Shown: piece after piece, positions 15,075 to 20,824 of the stretch
Layout of the letters: each line of letters begins with the position of its first letter
Position numbering within the stretch: the first letter of the stretch is position 1
DNA from: COMBO-56-21 sp041559015
GTDB taxonomy: Archaea > Thermoplasmatota > Thermoplasmata > UBA10834
Direction of reading: 5' to 3'
Assembly: GCA_041559015.1 (NCBI GenBank)
Contig: JBFFED010000032.1
Location: forward strand, 1-21,436
Length of the DNA: 21,436 nt
Position numbers and translations under genes: made by a program
Notes under the pieces: model-generated
Database searches by the model: none
Seen by the model: the letters and a program-made list of their open reading frames with translations, nothing else
Told to the model about the DNA's origin: nothing

Positions 15075-16371
15075 CTATGCGCCTCTGGTAGAGGGCGTCC
15101 TTGAGTATCGCGCTGTTCCTGATCCATCTCGATATCGGTATGTCCATGACCGTGGATATGTGGGCCAATGCACCCTGGAGCGTCGGGAACCTCCTCGGGG
15201 GGGTGTGAAGTGCGGCCCTGACGTTCTCGCGGACGTTCCAGACGCCCACAGGTAGTATGTACCCGGGGTGTGCCTCCCGGAAGATGGACACACCCGCCTG
15301 TCTGCGCTCGCGCTGGAGGAGCTCGTTCACCGCAAGCCGGGCAGCGTAGTAGCAGCCGCCTATGCTCGCATAGGTCGTCCTGCCGTCGAAGAACTCGTGG
15401 TCCCCCATGATGGCGATCCTGCTGCTGTAAGGGTTCCAGGCGGTGTTCGGGTACCAGGCCTCTATGAGCTCGTACCTCCAGGTGGTGGGCATCATCAGTA
15501 TCGTCCACCTGTTGTCCAGGCTCGTGCGCTCGTAGACCCTGTACTCGTTCACCGGCGGATGCGTCTTGGTCGTCTGGAGCATGTGCAGTCCTAGGTTCGA
15601 GTCCACGGCCGTGATGCTCCACCTGGTGGGCACGAACCTCCGCCTCTTGGATATCCCGAATGCCCCGACGCTGAAAGCCCGCTGGATCTGAGACACCAGA
15701 GCCCCGCTCTTGTAGAGCTGCGCCACCGCCTCGGAGGCCTTCAGGTCCGTGTCGAAGAATGCCTTCTCGAGCCGGCTGTCGAACCTGAAGTTGGACACGT
15801 CAAACCTCCTCAGAGGGGCCGAAGCGCCGAAGGGCTGGACGTCGTCGTTGACCGTGAACCTGCTCTGGGGCTTCCTCTGGAACTCGGCGTCCACCTCCGG
15901 AGGGCTCCTCGCAAGGGCGAGGTCCCTCGTCCTGATGACGAGCCTGTCCCGGCTCTCGACATCGCTGACATCCACCCTGTGCATTCCCCGGACCAGGGAG
16001 GACCTGAAATCGATTATGTCGTCGATGCCAAGCCCGGTCCAGCGCTCAGGGGTGTCCATGAGCGAGGTGTCCCCATGGAACGGAGGGATCATCGGGCCGA
16101 TGGAGACGTTCGGATACCCGAACCGACCGATGAACACGCTCGGGGGGCTCGACCCCTCGAGGCTCGTGGCGTCAATCGTCGAGCGCATCTTGGCCGCGGA
16201 GTGGAACCGGGCTATCACCGAGCACCTGTCCTTCCCGCAGAGCATCTTCGAGCCCTTGCAGTAGGCGCACATAGCGGACCGCCCCCGGATGCCGTCCAGG
16301 GAGAGTATCTCCTCGAACAGCGAGGCGTTGTCGAGCATCGCGCTCGAGCGGTTGAACGCAGATAAGTCCAT
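15058..16371 (-). CDS. nre: Nre-family DNA repair protein
   Basis: A member of the archaeal Nre family, implicated in repair of mitomycin-type DNA damage together with UvrABC in haloarchaea. Its 437 residues begin with a short leader and a four-cysteine zinc-finger-like motif, C35, C38, C45 and C50 (CAYCKGSKMLCGKDRC). FIGRFGYPNVSIGPMIPP follows, then the conserved body with LGLHMLQTTKTHPPVNEYRVYE and FFDGRTTYASIGGCYYAARL. The C-terminus ends RRIDDPWG and shows no PCNA-interacting motif of the kind described for haloarchaeal NreA. A TATA box at 16396-16404 lies about 29 bases before the ATG, so the message is probably leaderless. The radical SAM gene overlaps the 3' end. Confidence 0.88.
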   Translation of the reverse strand: MDLSAFNRSSAMLDNASLFEEILSLDGIRGRSAMCAYCKGSKMLCGKDRCSVIARFHSAAKMRSTIDATSLEGSSPPSVFIGRFGYPNVSIGPMIPPFHGDTSLMDTPERWTGLGIDDIIDFRSSLVRGMHRVDVSDVESRDRLVIRTRDLALARSPPEVDAEFQRKPQSRFTVNDDVQPFGASAPLRRFDVSNFRFDSRLEKAFFDTDLKASEAVAQLYKSGALVSQIQRAFSVGAFGISKRRRFVPTRWSITAVDSNLGLHMLQTTKTHPPVNEYRVYERTSLDNRWTILMMPTTWRYELIEAWYPNTAWNPYSSRIAIMGDHEFFDGRTTYASIGGCYYAARLAVNELLQRERRQAGVSIFREAHPGYILPVGVWNVRENVRAALHTPPRRFPTLQGALAHISTVMDIPISRWIRNSAILKDALYQRRIDDPWG

Positions 16372-16395
16372 CCCGGGCCAGTATGCGATTGGCGG

Positions 16396-16404
16396 CTAAT
16401 TAAG
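16396..16404 (-). promoter_or_regulatory. TATA box of the nre-radical SAM operon
   Basis: The minus strand reads CTTAATTAG, centred about 29 bases before ATG 16371, as expected for a leaderless transcript. Confidence 0.5.
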
Positions 16405-16470
16405 AACGCCCCCGACGTGGGCGAAAGTGGTCCGCGGCCGTCACCTGCCAGCACACGGTCAACCTCAAAA

Positions 16471-16480
16471 TAGATATATT
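16471..16480 (+). promoter_or_regulatory. TATA box of the Bat-type HTH regulator gene
   Basis: TAGATATATT predicts a start near 16502 and a leader of about 26 bases, which contains the run GGGGGG at about 16510-16515 as ribosome-binding site. Confidence 0.5.
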
Positions 16481-16527
16481 CTCAACTGCTTCATAGCCAT
16501 TGTTGGACAGGGGGGTCAATCAAGAGC

Positions 16528-17169
16528 ATGATGGAGGCTGTGCTCTCGCTCAGGATACCTCAGAACTGGATGAGCGAGATACCTCAGAAGCATCCTGTTA
16601 CCATCAGGGTCATCGACCGGGTGCCTTACTCCGAGAAGGGAGTCAAGGACTTGGTCGAGATAGCAGGCCCTGAGGACGTGATGGGCGAGGTCTTGGAGGA
16701 CATCAGGAAGAACCCCCTGGTGAGCAGCGTGGACACGACTGTCACGGAGCGAGGCAAGGTCATCGGGGCGATCACGACCGCTCGGTGCGAGATCTGCAGG
16801 ATACTCACGGACTCCGACGTGTTCCTCATATCCGCGGAGTCCAAGGGCGGCGGAAAGGTCGACTGGACCATCGTGCTGAGCGACAAGAGCGTTCTCAAGG
16901 ACATCTTCGACCACCTGAAGTCAAAAGGGGTCGAGTCCGACCTCGTCAAGTTGACGAAGATTGACGACAAGGAGAGTTTGACCGAGCGTCAGGACAAGAT
17001 CACACATGTGGCTTTCGAGAGAGGGTACTTCGACTACCCGAAGCGGATCAGCCTCCGTGAGCTTGCCAGGATGTTCGACGTCTCGCCGTCGACCCTGTCC
17101 GAGATACTCAGGAAGGGGCAGAGGAAGATAGTCCTGGACTACTTCAAGAAACAGAGACAGTCGCTCTAG
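16528..17169 (+). CDS. Bat-type HTH (HTH_10) transcriptional regulator
   Basis: A 213-residue DNA-binding regulator. The C-terminal ~65 residues are an HTH_10 domain of the bacterio-opsin activator (Bat) type: LTERQDKITHVAFERGYFDY at 151-170, then PKRISLRELARMFDVSPSTL with the recognition helix and SEILRKGQRKIV. The N-terminal ~145 residues form a separate alpha/beta domain of a kind seen before HTH_10 in archaea; it contains C87-x2-C90 (ARCEIC), which could bind metal or sense redox state. ATG 16528 and ATG 16531 are adjacent start choices. The gene is divergent from nre and lies 81 bases upstream of the MIP18/DUF59 gene. Target genes are unknown. Confidence 0.82.
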   Translation: MMEAVLSLRIPQNWMSEIPQKHPVTIRVIDRVPYSEKGVKDLVEIAGPEDVMGEVLEDIRKNPLVSSVDTTVTERGKVIGAITTARCEICRILTDSDVFLISAESKGGGKVDWTIVLSDKSVLKDIFDHLKSKGVESDLVKLTKIDDKESLTERQDKITHVAFERGYFDYPKRISLRELARMFDVSPSTLSEILRKGQRKIVLDYFKKQRQSL

Positions 17170-17250
17170 CACCAAATGAGAACTGCGTTAAGTTAATCTA
17201 GACGCGTGCTCTGAAGTTGGCTGTACACACTTGGCTGGAAGTGAAATCAG

Positions 17251-17532
17251 ATGGCAACCGAGCACGATGTGATCTCAACCCTCAAGGGCATCATAGACCC
17301 CCACACGGAGATAAGCGTGTACGACATGGGCCTCATATCCGAGCTGATGGTTTCAAAGGATTCGGTCAGCCTCACGTTCAGGCCCACCTCGCCCTTCTGC
17401 CCCCTGGGGATCCAACTCGCACACAACATCAAGCGGAGGGTCCTTGCGATGAAGGGCGTCAAGAAGGTCGATGTCAAGGTCGTGGGGCACATGCAGGAGC
17501 AGATGATTAACAAGTCTTTGGCCGAGCTGTGA
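17251..17532 (+). CDS. MIP18/DUF59 family iron-sulfur cluster assembly protein
   Basis: A 93-residue protein of the MIP18 (DUF59) family, the group that includes SufT, PaaD and the yeast cytosolic iron-sulfur targeting factor Cia2. It shows the conserved IDPHTEISVYDMGLISEL segment near 15-32 and the reactive-cysteine motif SPFCPLG near 47-53, with a single Cys at about 50. The length is normal for a stand-alone domain. GGAAGTGA lies about nine bases before the ATG, and an AT-rich TATA candidate TTAAGTTAAT sits near 17188-17197. The window encodes iron-sulfur enzymes (two radical SAM proteins) that might be clients, but this is only context. It converges on the phosphoglycerate mutase gene. 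Confidence 0.88.
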   Translation: MATEHDVISTLKGIIDPHTEISVYDMGLISELMVSKDSVSLTFRPTSPFCPLGIQLAHNIKRRVLAMKGVKKVDVKVVGHMQEQMINKSLAEL

Positions 17533-17534
17533 GC

Positions 17535-17570
17535 GCGCGGGCCGCGCCTATGACGTGAGGATCTCTCACG
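17535..17570. terminator. Two inverted repeats between convergent genes (candidate bidirectional terminator)
   Basis: GCGCGG-G-CCGCGC at 17535-17547 is followed by CGTGAG, loop GATCT, CTCACG at 17554-17570. Together they fill the 33-base gap between the DUF59 and phosphoglycerate mutase stops, and the second reaches into the mutase stop codon. No U-run is present. Confidence 0.4.
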
Positions 17571-18792
17571 CCCCGAACTTCTTGGCCCTGTCCGCCATCC
17601 CGAGCAATATCGGCATCAAGTCCATGCCGCGAATCCTCCCGAGGGCGCCTCCGGCGACTGACACCTCGTCGAACTCCTTGATGCCATCCGTCCTTGCGCC
17701 ACCCCCCGATATCGTCATAGGGACCGGGTCGGCGCTATGGTCTTTCACCGAGACAGGCGTGGAATGATCGCATGTGAGCGCGACAACGACTTCCTCGTGG
17801 AGGTCCTTGAGCAATACGCCGAGCATCGCGTCGATGCTCTCGACCACCCGCACCTTCGTCCTGAAGTCGCCGTCATGGCCCGCTATGTCACCTGCCTTGA
17901 TGTTGACGAATACGAAATCGTTGGACTGCAGCAAGCGCAGCGTGGCCTCGCCCTTCGCACCGTAGTCAGTGTCCAGCCCGCCAGTGGCCCCCGGCACATC
18001 CGGCACCTCCATGCCCACCATCCTGCAGATGCCCTTGACCAGGTTCACCCCGGCGACCGCAGCGCAGCTCATGCCGTACCGCTCCGTCATCGGCTCCAAC
18101 TGCCTGAGGCTGCCCGCGCCCCTCGGGAGGATAGCGTTCGCGGGCGGGAGGCCTTCAGCGAGCCTCTGCACGTTCACCGGATGTGAAAGGAGTATCTCAT
18201 GGGACCTGCGGACGAACTCGTTGAGGGCTCGCGCAGTCTTCTCAGCCTCCGGCACGAGCGCGCGGGACTCGAGGACCTCCTCCTCGCGGTGGGGGTCGAC
18301 ATCAGTCACCCTGTGATCGAGGCCACCCCCTCTCAGGACAAGGACGCCCCTGTGCTCTGAACTCTCCCGGAATATCGCGGACACATCGCCTAGCTCCATG
18401 CCGTTGACTGCGTTCGCGAGGTCGGAGGTGCCCTTCCTGATGCGCCCGGCCCGCCTGTCCGTGACGCGCATCGCGGAGTCTACGGTCGCGAAGTTGCATC
18501 TGAAGGCGACGTCCTCACGCAGCAGCTCTATCCCCGCGCCAGCGGCCTCGATAGGGCCCCTGCCCGTGTACACCTTGTGCGGGTCGTAGCCGAAGAGGGC
18601 CAGGTGCGCTGTGTCGCTGCCGGGGACGATCCCGTGCCCTATCACGTCCATCAGGCCGCTCACTCCGTGCCTGGCGAGGGCGTCCATCGCCGGCTTCCGG
18701 GCAGCCTGCAGCGGGGTCTTCCTGTCGAACTCCCGCACGGGCCTGTCTGATAGGCCGTCGCAGATGATCAGAAGGATCTTCCTCTCGGGCAT
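17566..18792 (-). CDS. apgM: 2,3-bisphosphoglycerate-independent phosphoglycerate mutase, archaeal type
   Basis: This enzyme interconverts 3- and 2-phosphoglycerate in glycolysis/gluconeogenesis and belongs to the alkaline phosphatase superfamily. Its 408 residues match the archaeal ApgM family. Metal and catalytic residues are in place: D12 (IICDGLSDRP), the phosphoserine nucleophile S59 (GSDTAHL), D302/H306/D307 (GDIAGHDGD), D342-H343 (TCDHSTP) and H352 (DHSADPVP). The motif YTGRGPIEAAGAGI near 75-88 is also typical. ATG 18792 is about 33 bases below a TATA-like box at 18821-18830, so the leader is very short. The upstream neighbour on the same strand is tRNA-Ser, separated by a strong inverted repeat. 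Confidence 0.96.
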   Translation of the reverse strand: MPERKILLIICDGLSDRPVREFDRKTPLQAARKPAMDALARHGVSGLMDVIGHGIVPGSDTAHLALFGYDPHKVYTGRGPIEAAGAGIELLREDVAFRCNFATVDSAMRVTDRRAGRIRKGTSDLANAVNGMELGDVSAIFRESSEHRGVLVLRGGGLDHRVTDVDPHREEEVLESRALVPEAEKTARALNEFVRRSHEILLSHPVNVQRLAEGLPPANAILPRGAGSLRQLEPMTERYGMSCAAVAGVNLVKGICRMVGMEVPDVPGATGGLDTDYGAKGEATLRLLQSNDFVFVNIKAGDIAGHDGDFRTKVRVVESIDAMLGVLLKDLHEEVVVALTCDHSTPVSVKDHSADPVPMTISGGGARTDGIKEFDEVSVAGGALGRIRGMDLMPILLGMADRAKKFGA

Positions 18793-18820
18793 GGCTGTAC
18801 GACTGCAGAATGTAGCTGAG

Positions 18821-18830
18821 CGTAATTAAT
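18821..18830 (-). promoter_or_regulatory. TATA box of apgM
   Basis: The minus strand reads ATTAATTACG, giving a predicted start near 18800 and a leader of about eight bases. Confidence 0.5.
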
Positions 18831-18834
18831 CTAT

Positions 18835-18869
18835 TCAGGTCCGCGACGCGCATGCGTCCGTGGACCTGA
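18835..18869. repeat. Long hairpin just 3' of tRNA-Ser
   Basis: TCAGGTCC (18835-18842) pairs with GGACCTGA (18862-18869), and inside it GACGC (18845-18849) pairs with GCGTC (18854-18858) around loop GCAT. That is 13 base pairs in all, starting two bases beyond the tRNA 3' end and stopping just before the apgM TATA box. Confidence 0.6.
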
Positions 18870-18870
18870 G

Positions 18871-18957
18871 CGCCCAGGGGGAGATTTGAACTCCCGTGGT
18901 GACAAGCACCAGTAGCTCTCGAGGCTACCGCCTTAAACCGAGCTTAGCTACCTGGGC
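18871..18957 (-). tRNA. tRNA-Ser (CGA anticodon)
   Basis: The minus strand folds as a type II tRNA. The acceptor GCCCAGG pairs with CCTGGGC, with discriminator G. A short D stem (GCT/GGC) carries GG in its loop. The anticodon stem is GTAGC/GCTAC with loop CTCGAGA, placing anticodon CGA at 18921-18919. A long variable arm TGGTG-CTTGT-CACCA and a T stem GGGAG/CTCCC with loop TTCAAAT complete it. Long variable arm, G73 and CGA together mean serine (UCG codons). The 3' CCA is not encoded and there is no intron. A TATA-like GTTATTACG lies about 24 bases upstream. Confidence 0.97.
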
Positions 18958-18974
18958 ATCTAGCTGGACGGAAA

Positions 18975-18999
18975 GCGTTATTACGAGTGCCCATATTAA
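18975..18999. promoter_or_regulatory. Shared divergent promoter for tRNA-Ser and the MoaD-like gene
   Basis: GCGTTATTACG (18975-18985) can act as TATA box on both strands: about 24 bases before the tRNA on the minus strand and about 26 bases before GTG 19008 on the plus strand. A second plus-strand candidate, CATATTAACG, lies at 18992-19001. Confidence 0.45.
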
Positions 19000-19007
19000 C
19001 GCTGTCG

Positions 19008-19226
19008 GTGAGAGCCATCAGGGTCGAGGTCACGCTTCTGCCGACTCGTAAGGAGACGAGGACGCTCGAGCTCGACCCCGGCTCCAGGGTCGAGGACGCG
19101 ATGAGGGCCCTCGGGCTGTATCCCGACGCCTGGGTGCCGGTCAGGGGAGATACGCCCGTACCTGTCGACGAGGAGCTGAAGGACGGGGACCGGCTGAAGC
19201 TGGTGGCCGCCGTGTCTGGCGGATAG
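19008..19226 (+). CDS. MoaD/ThiS-family ubiquitin-like small protein (SAMP-like)
   Basis: A small beta-grasp protein of about 72 residues ending in the diagnostic Gly-Gly (KLVAAVSGG). Such proteins are adenylated and thiocarboxylated by E1-like enzymes and serve as sulfur carriers (molybdopterin, thiamine, tRNA thiolation) or as archaeal protein modifiers (SAMP). ELDPGSRVEDAMRALGLYPD and PVPVDEELKDGDRLKLV are typical of the fold. The frame extends to a GTG at 18987, but promoter sequence overlaps that stretch; GTG 19008, possibly leaderless, fits better. No E1-like gene or molybdopterin synthase large subunit is adjacent, so carrier and tag functions cannot be separated. Co-residence with proteasome and Lon genes is suggestive only. 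Confidence 0.8.
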   Translation: MRAIRVEVTLLPTRKETRTLELDPGSRVEDAMRALGLYPDAWVPVRGDTPVPVDEELKDGDRLKLVAAVSGG

Positions 19227-19280
19227 CCTTATCGACGCACTGGCGGGGCGGGAATCAATTTTATAACGAGAAGGCAAAAG

Positions 19281-19288
19281 TATTTATC
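19281..19288 (+). promoter_or_regulatory. TATA box for the dnaG leader
   Basis: TATTTATC, preceded by a purine-rich GCAAAAG. It predicts a start near 19311, about 216 bases before the dnaG ATG. A second candidate, TTTTATAACG, lies at 19259-19268. Confidence 0.5.
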
Positions 19289-19310
19289 AAACGGCGTGTT
19301 AGTAGTACCG

Positions 19311-19526
19311 AAGAACAGCGCATCACAGTTCACCTGACATATCATAGAATGATGTAGTGAATGTCACTGAGGCCCGCAGCCATGACATGACTGGCGCGCC
19401 TCGAGAAAGGATGTCTGTCGTAGCCCGAGAGGGGAACGCACGACACGGGCACGCCCCGGAAGGAAGTGCGAGAGCCAACGGGAGCCGACAAGGGCTGTTT
19501 TTCCTAGAGCACAAGGAAGTGCGATC
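19311..19526 (+). ncRNA. Long, potentially structured leader of dnaG (or separate small RNA)
   Basis: About 216 bases of non-coding sequence between a TATA box and the dnaG ATG, unusually long for this window, where many other leaders are near zero. Complementary pairs are TTCAC/GTGAA and TGACAT/ATGTCA at about 19329-19366, and TGTCGT (19416-19421)/ACGACA (19440-19445) competing with GCCCG (19423-19427)/CGGGC (19446-19450). A short hairpin AGCC (19483-19486)/GGCT (19493-19496) is followed by a five-T run at 19498-19502. Nothing matches SRP RNA, RNase P RNA or a riboswitch I know. Confidence 0.4.
19460..19524 (+). repeat. Duplicated ribosome-binding segment AAGGAAGTGCGA
   Basis: The 12-base sequence AAGGAAGTGCGA occurs at 19460-19471 and again at 19513-19524, where it is the ribosome-binding site two bases before the dnaG ATG. 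TTCCT at 19501-19505 can pair with AGGAA of either copy. Confidence 0.7.
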
Positions 19527-20810
19527 ATGGACATAGACCCAAGCACAACTAAGTACCTGATACAGGCGAGGCTCTCGACCGACGGCATAGTCGAGAAGCC
19601 CGACATAGTGGGAGCGATATTCGGGCAGACTGAGGGTCTGCTCGGGGACGAGCTCGACCTCAGAGACCTGCAGAAGAGTGGCAGGATCGGGAGAATCGAG
19701 GTCGAAGTGACATCCAGCAGGGGCAAGTCGGAGGGGACGGTATATGTGCCCTCCAGCTTGGACCAGGTGGAGACCGCCATACTCGCCTCGGCACTCGAGA
19801 CCATCGACAGGGTGGGCCCGTGCAAGGCACGGATAGGCGTCGAGAAGATCGAGGATGTCCGGATATCCAAGAGGAACAAGATAGTCGAGAGGGCGAAGCA
19901 GCTGCTGAACGAACTGATGAAGGCCTCGAAAGTCAGCGGAGTCGACCTTGCGGACTCGGTGAGACAGTCGGTCCAGATAGAGGAGGTCGTGCACTTCGGG
20001 CGGGAGCGCCTGCCAGCAGGCCCCAACATCGAGGACTCGGACGCCATAATCGTCCTCGAGGGCAGGTCGGACGTGCTGAACCTCCTCAAGTACGGGATCA
20101 AGAACGTCATAGCGGTCGAGGGCACGAACATCCCCCAGACAATCGTCGACCTGGCCAAGGAGAAGGTCGTGACGGCATTCGTGGACGGCGACCGCGGGGG
20201 AGAGCTGATACTCCGGGAGCTGCTGCAGGTGGCGGAGATCGATTTCGTTGCGCGCGCGCCTGCGGGACAAGAGGTCGAGGAACTCACACAGAAGCAGATT
20301 GTGAAGGCCCTCAGGAACAAGGTGCCCGCAGACCAGTTCGCAGAAATGCTCAATGTCGCTCAGCCCCAGGGCAAGAATGGCGAAAAAACGGGCAGGAGAG
20401 ACGAGGAGCGCGGCGACCGCCACAGGCGCGATGACGACCGCGGAAGGCAGGGCAGGGACAGGGAGTCACGGTCCTCTCACAGGCAGGTCGAGGAGAAGCC
20501 CGCCAAGAGGCTCTCGCCTGAGCAGTTCAGGCTGAAGTCCGTCCTTGAGGAGCTGAACAACAGTTCGAAGGCCAAGATCATGAACGCAAGCGGCAACGTC
20601 CTCAAGGAAGTGCACGTCAGCACGCTGGCGGACACGCTCAAGGAGAACTCGGAAGGAGTGACCGCAGTTGTCCTTGACGGAATCATAACGCAGAGGATAC
20701 TCGATATCGCGGTGGAAAAGAATATCAGCACGATAGTAGGTGTTAAGCTGGGGAACATCGCGAAGATGCCTACGAACGTCGAGGTGTTCACCAAAGAAGA
20801 CCTAAGCTGA
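19527..20810 (+). CDS. dnaG: Archaeal DnaG (TOPRIM primase-like, exosome-associated)
   Basis: The archaeal DnaG homologue, with a TOPRIM domain; in archaea it associates with the RNA exosome and has been reported to have primase activity. Its 427 residues begin MDIDPSTTKYLIQARLSTDG, as is usual. TOPRIM motifs are E178 (IIVLEGRSDV) and D220-x-D222 (FVDGDRGG). A low-complexity Arg/Asp/Glu-rich linker spans about 287-322 and joins a C-terminal domain at about 330-427. The ATG is fixed by AAGGAAG just upstream. The gene follows a ~216-base leader and is itself followed 5-14 bases later by the Lon-like gene, suggesting one transcript. RNA binding by the basic linker is a reasonable inference. Confidence 0.95.
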   Translation: MDIDPSTTKYLIQARLSTDGIVEKPDIVGAIFGQTEGLLGDELDLRDLQKSGRIGRIEVEVTSSRGKSEGTVYVPSSLDQVETAILASALETIDRVGPCKARIGVEKIEDVRISKRNKIVERAKQLLNELMKASKVSGVDLADSVRQSVQIEEVVHFGRERLPAGPNIEDSDAIIVLEGRSDVLNLLKYGIKNVIAVEGTNIPQTIVDLAKEKVVTAFVDGDRGGELILRELLQVAEIDFVARAPAGQEVEELTQKQIVKALRNKVPADQFAEMLNVAQPQGKNGEKTGRRDEERGDRHRRDDDRGRQGRDRESRSSHRQVEEKPAKRLSPEQFRLKSVLEELNNSSKAKIMNASGNVLKEVHVSTLADTLKENSEGVTAVVLDGIITQRILDIAVEKNISTIVGVKLGNIAKMPTNVEVFTKEDLS

Positions 20811-20824
20811 ACACCGTGAGCCTG

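Noticed and set aside
19329..19370. C/D box guide RNA in the dnaG leader (ATGATGT, CTGA motifs)
   Set aside because: The C box is imperfect and the expected first C box about 12 bases before the upstream CTGA is absent.
19416..19450. H-type pseudoknot from TGTCGT/ACGACA and GCCCG/CGGGC
   Set aside because: No bases are left to span the first stem, so both helices cannot form together; only alternative pairing is feasible.
19430..19480. SRP RNA-like CCGGAAGGAAG element
   Set aside because: A GGAA loop closed by CC/GG resembles SRP helix 8, but the conserved internal-loop bases on both sides are missing and no Alu-domain sequence is present.
19323..20423. Minus-strand 366-residue open frame and a second 329-residue one within it
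   Set aside because: Both are antisense to dnaG, whose TOPRIM motifs are intact; the antisense products look compositionally random.
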